Of a stretch of DNA of 64,000 nucleotides, positions 7,898-16,509 are shown piece by piece. The position numbers and the translations under genes were made by a program. Position 1 is the stretch's first letter; the number at the start of each line of letters is the position of its first letter. The notes below the pieces were generated by a model, which made no database searches, had not been told where the DNA came from, and was given only the letters and a program-made list of their open reading frames with translations. The stretch is from Flavobacteriales bacterium (lineage in GTDB: Bacteria > Bacteroidota > Bacteroidia > Flavobacteriales_F > PHOS-HE28): positions 89,898-153,897 of the forward strand of contig JAIOIH010000031.1 in NCBI GenBank assembly GCA_019912395.1, read 5' to 3'.

Positions 7898-8182
7898 CTA
7901 TTGGGCGACAGCCACGCTGTCCGCCGAGGTCGGGGCATCCATGCCGTCATCAGCCATGCCCTGACGGCCCATGGCCCTTTCGCCCTTCATGTTGCAGCAT
8001 TTGCCCTTCTTTCCGTGCATGCCGCGATCGCCCCTCATGCCCTCATGCATGCAAGCCTCACCGCGCATTCCGCCGGGACCGCAATTGTCCGTGCCGCAGC
8101 TGCCGCACATGCGCCCCAGAATGAAGCCCAGAATGCCGAAGATGAGACTGAAGAGGAGGATCTTGGCCCAGTTGCCGTTCAT
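7898..8182 (-). CDS. Small membrane-anchored Met/Cys/Gly-rich protein
   Basis: 94 aa from the ATG at 8182 (the ORF track start is 33 codons too early). An N-terminal membrane helix (WAKILLFSLIFGILGFILG) is followed by CGSCGTDNCGPGG and a stretch rich in Met, His, Cys, Lys and Gly (ACMHEGMRGDRGMHGKKGKC), ending in an acidic tail. The Cys/Met/His pattern suggests soft-metal binding (copper or similar) or redox function at the membrane; this is inference. Probably cotranscribed with the repeat protein downstream. Confidence 0.7.
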   Translation of the reverse strand: MNGNWAKILLFSLIFGILGFILGRMCGSCGTDNCGPGGMRGEACMHEGMRGDRGMHGKKGKCCNMKGERAMGRQGMADDGMDAPTSADSVAVAQ

Positions 8183-8201
8183 GTTGATCGTGTTTATCCC
8201 G

Positions 8202-8209
8202 CGAAGGTA
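8202..8209 (-). promoter_or_regulatory. Candidate -7 promoter element (TACCTTCG)
   Basis: Minus-strand TACCTTCG, followed by CGGG, lies 19 nt before the ATG at 8182, the same octamer and spacing as upstream of efp. Confidence 0.45.
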
Positions 8210-8216
8210 ACCGCTT

Positions 8217-8762
8217 CTATCGCAGGGGCACCGAAACCTTCGTTCTGTCCCATGCCAGGACCAATGTGGGAACCTCGGCATCCTCCACGCTGATGGTGAA
8301 TTGCTCCACCACCTCCGGCAGCACCTCCACTGGCACGGTCACCTCCACGGCATCCTCCGCCGGGTCCCTGCTGGCGACACCGTCCATGTTCACCCCCCAG
8401 TTGTACATCCTTTTGTTGAAGAAGACCTGCCAGCTATCGGCATGCGGAACCGTCCACAAGGTGTACTTGCCCGCAGGCAGCAGCTTCCCGCCGATGGAAA
8501 GGTCCTGGTTCGTGGTGAAGGTGGTGGCCTCGTTCGCGCCGGTGCGCCACACTTCATCGTAGGGTACGAGACCACCGAAAATGACCCGGCCCTTCTTGTA
8601 GGGGCGGTTATGGAAGACATCGATCTTCAGGTCCCCATTCGCATAGGCCACGGTGCCTTCCGGGCTCGCCTTCTTGGTCTGGTGCTGCATCACCTTGAAA
8701 CCTGCGAAACCAAGCACCAACAAGGCACCAATGATGATGAGGAACCATTTCAGCACTTTCAT
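8217..8762 (-). CDS. DUF2911-like membrane-anchored protein
   Basis: 181 aa from MKVLKWFLIIIGALLVLGFAG at 8762, a signal-anchor sequence; the longer ORF-track start adds no plausible N-terminus. The core matches the Bacteroidota DUF2911 family: VFHNRPYKKGRVIFGGLVPYD, WRTGANEATTF, GKLLPAGKYTLWTVP, and WQVFFNKRMYNWG. The family is usually periplasmic or secreted and has no established biochemical role. It is transcribed away from the T9SS protein gene at 8903. Confidence 0.85.
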   Translation of the reverse strand: MKVLKWFLIIIGALLVLGFAGFKVMQHQTKKASPEGTVAYANGDLKIDVFHNRPYKKGRVIFGGLVPYDEVWRTGANEATTFTTNQDLSIGGKLLPAGKYTLWTVPHADSWQVFFNKRMYNWGVNMDGVASRDPAEDAVEVTVPVEVLPEVVEQFTISVEDAEVPTLVLAWDRTKVSVPLR

Positions 8763-8902
8763 CTTGAGGGAAAGTTGGATGGTGAAGTTACGGAGGTTGC
8801 CGAGGAACGAATGGAACACCCGATCATTTCCTCCATGTTCCGATCGTCGATCACAGGGAAATTTCGCGCCGATCACCGACATTCGCTCCCGACCCGCCCC
8901 CC

Positions 8903-10651
8903 ATGCTCCGACCAATGACCCTCGCCTTCGCCCTGATCGCGTTCATCGGCGCGCAGGCCCAATGCTCCACCTGCACCATCGACTTCTCATGCGGTGCGGT
9001 ACCGGCCCATCCCACGCTCTGCCCCTTGCAACCCGCTGATGCCATCGCGGGGCAGGCCTATGAGAGCGACATCACCTTCTGGATGCCGACGAATTTCACC
9101 GATCCCGGCACCGGCATGAACGTGGACTTCCTGCAGATGACGATCACCGGCGTCACCGGCCTGCCCTTCGGTATGCAGCTGACGACCAATGACCCGCTGG
9201 GGATCTACTACCCGCCACAGAACCAGTTCGGTTGCGCCCGGCTGTGCGGCACGCCCATCGGCAGCGGCACGTACACCGTGGCGATCAACATCATCGCGCA
9301 GGTGGAGGCGAGCGGCTTCACGCTGAACGTGCCGCAGACCTTCGGCATCACCCTGGTGGTACAGCCCGGTACCGGTGGGAACAACAGCTTTTCCTTCACC
9401 CCCGCGAGCGGCTGTGGCAACGCGGAGGTGCAATTCAGCGCCTTGCTGGACGGCGGCGCATCACCCACCACCTACGCTTGGGACTTCGGCAACGGCGGCA
9501 CCAGCGACCTCGTGGAGCCTATCACGAACTATGATGCGCCGGGCGATTATCCGGTCTCGCTCACCACCACGATCGGCGGCTTCGTCCTCACGGACGTGGT
9601 GCTCGGCGGCGTGAGCGACAACTGGTGCGGCGACGTGGAGGAACCCAGCCTCTTCGGGGCCTGCACGGGGGCCCCCGACCTCTACTTCGTGCTCACCGAC
9701 GGCAGCGGCAACAGCTTCACCAGCAGCAGCGGAAGCAACAGCACGAACCGGACCTGGAACAACGTGGACCGACTGATGGATGCCCCGCCCTACTCCATCC
9801 AGTTCTTCGATGAGGACGTCGTGAGCCAGGACGATGACCTCGGCACCTTCAACATCCCTTCAGGCAGCAACGGCAACGTGCCCTTCGCCTTGGGCAATGG
9901 CACCTACGGCAGCCTCACCATCGCATTACAGCCGCAGCAGGTCTTCACGGACAGCGACACCGTGCGCGTATTTCCGGCCCCGCAGCTCACCACGACATAC
10001 GACACGGCCAGCGCCACCCTTTGCGCCACGGACACCCTGCAGCTCGTCTACACCTGGTTCAACGACGGCGACACCATCCACGGCGTGAACGGCCCGTGCG
10101 TGCAGGCGGACAGCACTGGAGCCTGGTGGGGAGTTGCCACGAACGCATACGGTTGCACCGCGAGCAGCGACACCATCGTGGTGTGCCCATCCGTCACGAT
10201 CGAGGCCAATGGAACCGTATTGCTGGTGCAAGGCGATTTTGCGAGCTATGCGTGGAGCTTGAACGGCACGCCCATCCCCGGCGCGGACGACCCCTTCCTC
10301 GTGGCCGCCACCGGCGGGCAGTACAGCGTGACGGTGACCACCGCGCTGGGCTGCGTGCTCAGTGACAGCCATGTCCTGGTCATCACCGGGACCACGGAGC
10401 TGGCCGAAGTGGGAACCCTCCGGATCTACCCCAACCCGAACCGTGGCCGGTTCACGCTGGAGCTCCCCCCGGATGCATCACCCAACGCCCGGATCGTTGT
10501 CATGGACCCTGCAGGCCGCTTGTGCCATACCGCGAAAAGGGGTCCGGGCATGATCCAGCGGATCGCCCTGCCAACATCGGCGACCGGGCGTTACCTCGTG
10601 ATCGTGGAAAGTGAGGAACATAGACTGACATCCACGGTGGTGGTGGAATAG
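8903..10651 (+). CDS. Secreted PKD-domain protein with T9SS type A sorting domain
   Basis: 582 aa. A signal peptide (MLRPMTLAFALIAFIGAQAQ) precedes a Cys-rich N-terminal region whose fold resembles putative Ig domains (CSTCTIDFSCG, GTPIGSGTYTVAI). There is a PKD domain near 190-250 (TYAWDFGNGGTS) and a central region that looks C2-like (LYFVLTDGSGNSF, YSIQFFDEDVVSQDDDLG), where the DEDxxxxDDDLG stretch could bind calcium. The C-terminal about 75 residues (LRIYPNPNRGRFTLELP to ESEEHRLTSTVVVE) form the type IX secretion sorting domain. Likely exported across the outer membrane and surface-attached. Confidence 0.85.
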   Translation: MLRPMTLAFALIAFIGAQAQCSTCTIDFSCGAVPAHPTLCPLQPADAIAGQAYESDITFWMPTNFTDPGTGMNVDFLQMTITGVTGLPFGMQLTTNDPLGIYYPPQNQFGCARLCGTPIGSGTYTVAINIIAQVEASGFTLNVPQTFGITLVVQPGTGGNNSFSFTPASGCGNAEVQFSALLDGGASPTTYAWDFGNGGTSDLVEPITNYDAPGDYPVSLTTTIGGFVLTDVVLGGVSDNWCGDVEEPSLFGACTGAPDLYFVLTDGSGNSFTSSSGSNSTNRTWNNVDRLMDAPPYSIQFFDEDVVSQDDDLGTFNIPSGSNGNVPFALGNGTYGSLTIALQPQQVFTDSDTVRVFPAPQLTTTYDTASATLCATDTLQLVYTWFNDGDTIHGVNGPCVQADSTGAWWGVATNAYGCTASSDTIVVCPSVTIEANGTVLLVQGDFASYAWSLNGTPIPGADDPFLVAATGGQYSVTVTTALGCVLSDSHVLVITGTTELAEVGTLRIYPNPNRGRFTLELPPDASPNARIVVMDPAGRLCHTAKRGPGMIQRIALPTSATGRYLVIVESEEHRLTSTVVVE

Positions 10652-10824
10652 AGTGGAATAGAGCGGTCGGCCACCCGCAACGGTCAAGGACAAGTGAGGA
10701 AGGTGATCGTACGGCAATGAACCAACGTGTTCCCGAATCGGGAAGACCTTCGCAAGAGGCCCTTCCTGTTTTCAGGATACAAGCGTCAACGCGCCATCGG
10801 ATCTCCATTCCGGGAAACAGCGCC

Positions 10825-10832
10825 TACATTTC
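10825..10832 (+). promoter_or_regulatory. Candidate -7 promoter element (TACATTTC)
   Basis: TACATTTC, one mismatch from TAnnTTTG, ends 4 nt before the cyclase ATG at 10837, the same distance as the elements before the FMN reductase gene and hutU. Confidence 0.4.
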
Positions 10833-10836
10833 CGAC

Positions 10837-12903
10837 ATGCGTTCCGCCAAGTTCATTCTTCTCGCAGCGGCCCTGGTATTCTCCAGCCTCGTGCTGGGGC
10901 AGAGGGAAAGCGTCCCCGTACAACCATCGGTCTTGAAGGCACGGGACCTCTCCGACCTCTCCTCGGCGGTGCCCGGCATGGGGGATGATCTGCCCGGCGT
11001 GAACCTTGTGAGGGAAGGCCATGGCAGGCTCAAGTTCGGCGATGGCACGGCCTACGCTTCGAGGGACCTTGTGGACACCGCTTGGCAGAAGCTCCGTTCC
11101 TCCACGGACACCCTCCTTCCCGGAACGGGTGTGCATTGGCTCCGCTTTCGCCTGCTGCCGGACTCCTCGCTGAAGGGAAGGACCATCCTTTTAGGCCTCG
11201 GCGGCAATGAACAAATGGAGATCTTCCTCAACGGAAGCCCCTTGTTCAGTTCCTATGCAGTAGCCGATCACGGGGAAACGATCAAAAGCGTTCCAGCTCC
11301 TTATGTCATTCCGTTCACGTTGCGCTGTGATGGGCGGCCCGAAGTGATCGCCATCCGGTTGGACAGCGTTGACGGAAGGACCGCCCGGACCTTCGCACAT
11401 GCGTGCACCCTGCACGCGGCCGACATGGCTTTCCGGAACCAGCGGGAAATGACGCAGTTCGGGGTGTTCATCGGGATCAACGGGATCATCCTGCTGCTCG
11501 CCCTCGTGATCTGGAGCTTCGAGCGCCGCGAACGCCAGTGGATCTATCTGGCGCTGTTGTCCCTTGTTTCCGCCCTCGACATTTTCTGCGACCTGACGGG
11601 GAACATGGGGCTATTGGACCCGAAGGGCTCCGCCTCCCGCATTGTAGCAGCAGTGCAGCTCATCCTGGTACCGTGGCCGATGTATCTGTTGATCATGACG
11701 CTAGGCACGCTCCATGGCAATGTCGGTAGGCGACGGCGGAAATGGCACACCATTTCGATCATCACGGCCTCCGTGGTCTGCGTCATTTTCGCCGGCGGCA
11801 TCCTTTACTACGGGCTGGACTTCACTACCGGGAGCAGCGGGATCACCTTTACACTGGAGGATCCCGCTATCGCACTGGTCATCGCGGTGCTCTTTCTCGG
11901 CTTGCTCTTGGCCGCAGTGATCGTCTGGTTCATCATTGAAGTGATCCGCCTGGGGATCAAACTGATGCGCACCCCGGGCTACGCGCGCTGGGTGGGGGCC
12001 GGAGCATTGGCCTCCAGCGTCCTTGCCTTTATCCTGAAAACACTCGGATCAGTGGACCTGTTGGGGATGGGCTTCTCCTCCTTCCTGGAAACATTGGGCG
12101 AATACTGTTCCGGCGTGGCCGTGCCCGTATCGGTGGCCGTGTTCCTCGCCATCCGCACTTCGCACCACGGTCGGTTGGTGGCCCGCCAACGCGATGAGCT
12201 GGACCTTGAAGTGAAGGAACGCACCGCCGAACTGAGCGCGGAGAAGGAACGCTCCGACGAACTGCTCCTCAACATCCTGCCGGCGGAAGTGGCCGAGGAG
12301 CTCAAAGCCACGGGTGCAGCCAAGGCACGGCACTTCGATCAGGTCTCGGTGCTCTTCACGGACTTCAAGGGGTTCACCGGCATGGCCGCCCAATTGGGCG
12401 CCGATGCCCTGCTCCGGGAACTCAACGCCTGCTTCGAGGCCTTCGATGCCATCATCACCCGACATGGCATCGAGAAGATCAAGACCATCGGCGATGCGTA
12501 CATGTGCGCTGGGGGCCTCTCCGACCCCAACACCAGCTCTCCTACCGCCGTGATCCACGCTGCGCTGGAGATGCAGGACTTTATGACGGGGAGGAAGAAA
12601 GCGCATGATGCGCAGGGACTGCCCGGCTTCCAGATGCGCGTGGGTATCCATACCGGGCCCGTGGTGGCGGGCATTGTGGGGGTGAAAAAGTTCCAGTACG
12701 ACATCTGGGGCGATACGGTGAACACCGCCAGCCGCATGGAGAGCAGCGGTGAAGTAGACCGTGTGAACATCAGCGAGAGCACCTACGAACTGGTGAAGAA
12801 CGAACCGGGGCTCTCGTTCACCCCTCGCGGCAAAGTGCAGGCGAAAGGCAAGGGGGAGTTGGAGATGTACTTCGTGGACAAGCCGTTGTCATTGGCGCAG
12901 TAG
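10837..12903 (+). CDS. 7TM-DISM receptor with class III adenylate/guanylate cyclase domain
   Basis: 688 aa from MRSAKFILLAAALVFSSLVLG at 10837 (signal peptide); the ORF track begins 40 codons earlier. An extracytoplasmic beta-sandwich domain resembling 7TMR-DISMED2 (HWLRFRLLPDSSLKGRTILL) occupies about 60-190. Seven membrane helices lie between about 200 and 440, then a signalling coiled coil (RDELDLEVKERTAELSAEKE). The catalytic class III cyclase domain starts near residue 500 with VSVLFTDFKGFTGMA, followed by IKTIGDAYMCAGG and YDIWGDTVNTASRM. Both metal-binding aspartates are present. It probably makes cAMP in response to an extracellular carbohydrate-like or other ligand; substrate choice (ATP or GTP) is not proven. 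Confidence 0.9.
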   Translation: MRSAKFILLAAALVFSSLVLGQRESVPVQPSVLKARDLSDLSSAVPGMGDDLPGVNLVREGHGRLKFGDGTAYASRDLVDTAWQKLRSSTDTLLPGTGVHWLRFRLLPDSSLKGRTILLGLGGNEQMEIFLNGSPLFSSYAVADHGETIKSVPAPYVIPFTLRCDGRPEVIAIRLDSVDGRTARTFAHACTLHAADMAFRNQREMTQFGVFIGINGIILLLALVIWSFERRERQWIYLALLSLVSALDIFCDLTGNMGLLDPKGSASRIVAAVQLILVPWPMYLLIMTLGTLHGNVGRRRRKWHTISIITASVVCVIFAGGILYYGLDFTTGSSGITFTLEDPAIALVIAVLFLGLLLAAVIVWFIIEVIRLGIKLMRTPGYARWVGAGALASSVLAFILKTLGSVDLLGMGFSSFLETLGEYCSGVAVPVSVAVFLAIRTSHHGRLVARQRDELDLEVKERTAELSAEKERSDELLLNILPAEVAEELKATGAAKARHFDQVSVLFTDFKGFTGMAAQLGADALLRELNACFEAFDAIITRHGIEKIKTIGDAYMCAGGLSDPNTSSPTAVIHAALEMQDFMTGRKKAHDAQGLPGFQMRVGIHTGPVVAGIVGVKKFQYDIWGDTVNTASRMESSGEVDRVNISESTYELVKNEPGLSFTPRGKVQAKGKGELEMYFVDKPLSLAQ

Positions 12904-12995
12904 GCTGCAGGTGGGCCCTGTCCTTTGTCAGACTTACGATGCTCGCGGCATCAGCATAGGGCCTAGGAACTCGGACGAATGGATAATTCCAAGCA

Positions 12996-14234
12996 CTACC
13001 CCTCGAACCACTCCTTCCCCATCGACCTTGGGAAGGCCAGATAGTGCTTCTCCACCACCCCGCTCATCGCAGCGATACCGAGGTTGTCACTCGCCTCCGC
13101 GATATCCTTCAACTGGCCGTCCTTGTACAACAGTTGAATGCCATCATGCGTGGCATCATAAGCGTTGTTCACGATGTGCCCGGACAAGACGAAAAGCCCG
13201 GCCTCTTTCTCCGTGATGCCCATTTCTTCGGCGAAGGCCTTGCGAACACGGCTTACATGGGCTTCCTGCCAAGCTTCGTTCTGCAAGCGGATGCGTAGTG
13301 TGCGCCGGTCCAACAGATCCGCCGATAAGCGCGCCAGCAACCGGTCCGGATGATCGGCCCACACCTTCACCGCGCCCATGATGTCGTGATCATCCAATCG
13401 CATGAAATCCGCCAATACCTTGGGGTCATTGAAGGAGGCCCGATCCCTGCGCTCCCGCAGGAAACCGAGCAGCGCCGGTGAGCCGAAAAGTGGAGCGCCC
13501 TCCAACCCGAGTGTCTTGGCCCGCCTCAGCGTTTGCACGAGCATCTGCTCGCAGGCCAGCACGGTCTTGTGCAAATACACCTGCCAGTACATCAGGCGGC
13601 GCGCCACGATGAACTTCTCGATGCTGTAGACGGCCTTCTCCTCCACCACTAGGCGGTCGTCCACCACCTGTAGCATCTTGATGATTCGGTCGCCGCCGAT
13701 CACGCCTTCGCTCACGCCGGTGTAAAAGCTGTCACGGTTCAGGTAATCCATGCGGTCCACGTCCAGCTGTCCGCTCACCAACTGGTGAAGCATGTGTTTC
13801 GGATAGCGATCATGGAAGATGGCGATGCCGAGGTCCAGGGCACCTTCGAAATCCGCGTTCAGCTTGTCCATCACCAAGGCTCCCACACCTTCATGGCTGA
13901 TGCCGTCCACAATGCTGTGCTCCAGCGCATGGCTGAAGGGTCCATGGCCAATGTCGTGCAACAGGATCGCAATGTGCGCGCCCAAGGCTTCCTCGTCGGT
14001 GATCGCATGGCCTTTCCCGCGGAGGCTTTCGATGGCGAGGCCCATGAGGTGCATGGCACCCAATGCGTGATGGAAGCGCGTATGCAACGCTCCCGGATAG
14101 ACCAGGTGGGAGAGTCCGAGCTGCTTGATGTAGCGGAGCCGCTGGAACCACGGATGGTCGATCAAGCGCAGCAACAGCGGGTGCGGCACGGTGATGAAGC
14201 CATGAATGGGGTCGTTGAGGATCTTGGTGGACAC
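12996..14234 (-). CDS. HD-domain phosphohydrolase
   Basis: 413 aa from a GTG at 14234 (STKILNDPIHGFITVPHPLL), where homologues begin; an ATG at 14276 would add residues encoded by the upstream simple repeat. Metal-binding HD residues are clear: HTRFHHALGAMHLMG, H93-D94 in ILLHDIGHGPFSHALEHS, and the later Asp in DRMDYLNRDSFYTGV. The family resembles dNTP triphosphohydrolases and SAMHD1-like enzymes. In Bacteroidota this gene typically sits between porX and lpxD; here the 7TM cyclase, a PKD protein and small envelope genes separate it from lpxD. Confidence 0.92.
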   Translation of the reverse strand: MSTKILNDPIHGFITVPHPLLLRLIDHPWFQRLRYIKQLGLSHLVYPGALHTRFHHALGAMHLMGLAIESLRGKGHAITDEEALGAHIAILLHDIGHGPFSHALEHSIVDGISHEGVGALVMDKLNADFEGALDLGIAIFHDRYPKHMLHQLVSGQLDVDRMDYLNRDSFYTGVSEGVIGGDRIIKMLQVVDDRLVVEEKAVYSIEKFIVARRLMYWQVYLHKTVLACEQMLVQTLRRAKTLGLEGAPLFGSPALLGFLRERRDRASFNDPKVLADFMRLDDHDIMGAVKVWADHPDRLLARLSADLLDRRTLRIRLQNEAWQEAHVSRVRKAFAEEMGITEKEAGLFVLSGHIVNNAYDATHDGIQLLYKDGQLKDIAEASDNLGIAAMSGVVEKHYLAFPRSMGKEWFEG

Positions 14235-14237
14235 TAG

Positions 14238-14342
14238 TTTTGGTATTGAGTACCGGGTACAGGGTACTGAGTACAATGCCGAGTGCGGTGCCCGTCCACG
14301 GCATTCGGTACCCGGTACTCGGTACCCGGTACCCGGTACCAG
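14238..14342. repeat. GGTACC/GGTACTC low-complexity repeat block
   Basis: About 105 bp made of degenerate copies of GGTACCCGGTACTCGG and its inverse (TATTGAGTACCGGGTACAGG). Because GGTACC is palindromic, the left and right halves are also inverted repeats. It lies in the divergent gap between the HD gene and porX. There are no constant-length repeats with unique spacers, so it is not a CRISPR array. Confidence 0.75.
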
Positions 14343-14501
14343 TCATTTTTGTCAAACCCCATTATACCTCTCCCTTTGCGTTCTTTGTGGTCCTACTTCC
14401 AGCCCTTCCCCCGATGAGCCGTAATTTCACGGTCCGAAAGTAAGCGGAACGGCCCGGCGCATGCAGTGCCACGGCCTTGCCCCCGCTACCGGCATACCTG
14501 T

Positions 14502-16055
14502 ATGAGCGTAAAGATCCTTTGGGCCGACGACGAGATCGACCTGTTGCGTCCGCATGTGCTCTTCCTGGAAGGGAAGGGATACGAGGTGGAAACGGTGAAC
14601 AGCGGCCTGGACGCCGTGGATGCCGTGGGCAAGCAGGAGTTCGACATCATCTTCCTCGATGAGAACATGCCCGGCCTCAGCGGCTTGGAGACGTTGACCC
14701 GGGTGAAAGGGATCAGCCCGCGCACCCCGGTGATCATGATCACCAAGAGCGAGGAGGAGAGCATCATGGAAGAAGCCATCGGCAGCAAGATCAGCGATTA
14801 CCTGATCAAGCCGGTGAACCCCAACCAGATCCTGCTCGCGCTGAAGAAGCACCTCGACGGCAGCCGCCTCGTGAGCGAGAAGACCACCAGCAGCTACCAA
14901 CAGCAGTTCGGCCGCTTGAGCATGCGCCTCGGCGACCGCCTCAGCACGGAGGACTGGAAACAGCTCTACGACGAACTGGTGCGCTGGGAGCTGGACCTCA
15001 GCGGCAACCCGGACCAAGGGATGACCGAGATCCTGCGCAGCCAGTGGGCCGAGGCCAATGACCTCTTCAGCCGCTTCGTGGAAAAGAACTACGTGGACTG
15101 GGTACACAACAAGGGCGGCGACGTGCCGCTCCAGAGCCACCAGATCTTCAAGACGAAGATCGCTCCGCTGATCGATGAGAAACAGGGACCGCTCTTTCTG
15201 GTACTGATCGACAACCTGCGGTTGGACCAATGGCGCGTGATCGAACCCATCGTCAGCGAACTCTTCAAGGTGGAGGAGCAAGGGCAGTTCTACAGCATCC
15301 TGCCCACCGCCACGCAGTATGCGCGCAACGCCATCTTCTCCGGCATGATGCCGGGCGAGATCGAGAAGCGCTTCCCCGGGAAATGGCGCAGCGAGGAGGA
15401 CGAGGGCAGCAAGAACGCCTACGAGGAGGAGTTCATGCAGGAGCAGTTGAAGAACCTCGGCAAGCGCGGCAAGAGCAGCTACCACAAGATCACCAATTTC
15501 GCCGCCGGCAAGAAGCTCGCGGAGAACGTGGGGAACCTGATGGAGAACCCCTTCAACGCCATCGTGTACAACTTCGTGGACATGCTGAGCCATGCCCGCA
15601 CGGAGATGGAGATGATCCGCGAGCTCGCCGAGGACGAGGCCGCTTACCGCTCCATCACCCTCAGCTGGTTCCAGCACAGCCCGTTGCTGGACATCCTGAA
15701 GACCATCGCCGAGAAGGGCGGCCGCGTGGTGATCACCACCGACCATGGCACCGTGCGCGTCACCCAGCCCAGCAAGGTGATCGGCGACCGCAATACCAAC
15801 ACCAACCTGCGCTACAAGCACGGTCGCAACCTCACCTACGAGGCCAAGGACGTGCTCGCCATCAAGGACCCCGCCCAGGGATTCCTGCCGCGTGCCAATG
15901 TGAGCAGCTCGTTTATCTTCGCCAAGAAGGACCTCTACTTCGTGTACCCGAACAACTACAACCACTTCGTGAACTTCTACAAGAACACCTTCCAGCACGG
16001 GGGCATTTCCCTGGAAGAAATGCTGGTGCCGATCGTCTACCTGAAACCGCGCTGA
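14502..16055 (+). CDS. porX: PorX, response regulator with PglZ/alkaline-phosphatase-like effector
   Basis: 517 aa from MSVKILWADDEIDLLRPHVL at 14502. The receiver domain (1-125) has D9/D10, phospho-acceptor D53 (IIFLDENMPG) and K103 (DYLIKPVNP). A helical linker leads to a PglZ-type domain (about 155-505) with VLIDNLRLDQWR, NFVDMLSHARTEM, ITTDHGTVRV and FQHGGISLEEMLVP, carrying the metal-binding Asp/His residues. PorX with the kinase PorY and a sigma factor controls type IX secretion in Porphyromonas and Flavobacterium; its effector domain has been reported to cleave cyclic oligonucleotides. The many T9SS cargo genes in this window are plausible targets. It should not be read as a BREX PglZ. 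Confidence 0.95.
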   Translation: MSVKILWADDEIDLLRPHVLFLEGKGYEVETVNSGLDAVDAVGKQEFDIIFLDENMPGLSGLETLTRVKGISPRTPVIMITKSEEESIMEEAIGSKISDYLIKPVNPNQILLALKKHLDGSRLVSEKTTSSYQQQFGRLSMRLGDRLSTEDWKQLYDELVRWELDLSGNPDQGMTEILRSQWAEANDLFSRFVEKNYVDWVHNKGGDVPLQSHQIFKTKIAPLIDEKQGPLFLVLIDNLRLDQWRVIEPIVSELFKVEEQGQFYSILPTATQYARNAIFSGMMPGEIEKRFPGKWRSEEDEGSKNAYEEEFMQEQLKNLGKRGKSSYHKITNFAAGKKLAENVGNLMENPFNAIVYNFVDMLSHARTEMEMIRELAEDEAAYRSITLSWFQHSPLLDILKTIAEKGGRVVITTDHGTVRVTQPSKVIGDRNTNTNLRYKHGRNLTYEAKDVLAIKDPAQGFLPRANVSSSFIFAKKDLYFVYPNNYNHFVNFYKNTFQHGGISLEEMLVPIVYLKPR

Positions 16056-16059
16056 ACGC

Positions 16060-16509
16060 ATGAGCACCATCCTTGAGCTCCACCGGCCGGAGGATGCCGC
16101 GGAAACGGCCAAGGCGTTGTTGAAGGCATGCCCGGAGCAACGGGTGTTCACCTTCAACGGGCCGCTGGGCGTGGGCAAGACCACCCTGATCAAGGCGCTC
16201 TGCGAGCAGCTCGGCGTGGAAGCGGGCATGGCCAGTCCCTCCTATGCCATTGTACACGAATACCGGACCCGAGACGGGAACACGGTCTTCCATTTCGACC
16301 TTTATCGCCTGAACAAGCCGGAGGAGCTGGACGGCATCGGCTTCACGGAGTACTTGGACAGCGGTCATTATTGCTTCGTGGAGTGGCCGGAGCTGGGCCG
16401 CGACCTTTACCCGCCCGGCACCGTGAACGTGAACATGCGCATGGCCGCCGACGGCACGCGCTCCCTTGAACTGCAACTTTCCCCCACCGCACCCAAGCAC
16501 TTCGCATGA
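16060..16509 (+). CDS. tsaE: tRNA t6A37 threonylcarbamoyladenosine biosynthesis ATPase
   Basis: 149 aa P-loop protein with GPLGVGKTTLIKAL, then SPSYAIVHEYRT, FHFDLYRLNKPEELDGIGF and FVEWPELG, the conserved TsaE blocks. TsaE binds TsaB-TsaD and its ATPase activity is needed for multiple turnover in making t6A at position 37 of ANN-decoding tRNAs. The gene starts 4 nt after porX and overlaps ald by 4 bp (ATGA), a conserved order in Bacteroidota. Confidence 0.95.
   Translation: MSTILELHRPEDAAETAKALLKACPEQRVFTFNGPLGVGKTTLIKALCEQLGVEAGMASPSYAIVHEYRTRDGNTVFHFDLYRLNKPEELDGIGFTEYLDSGHYCFVEWPELGRDLYPPGTVNVNMRMAADGTRSLELQLSPTAPKHFA

Noticed and set aside
14238-14342. CRISPR array
   Set aside because: Units are short, degenerate and palindromic with no unique spacers, and there are no cas genes in the window.
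14502-16055. PglZ domain as evidence for a BREX system
   Set aside because: The domain is fused to a receiver domain and sits beside tsaE and ald, as in PorX; no brxA/brxB/brxC/pglX genes are present.
14427-16229. 600-aa minus-strand ORF opposite porX
   Set aside because: Shadow of porX; the porX frame has all receiver and PglZ motifs.
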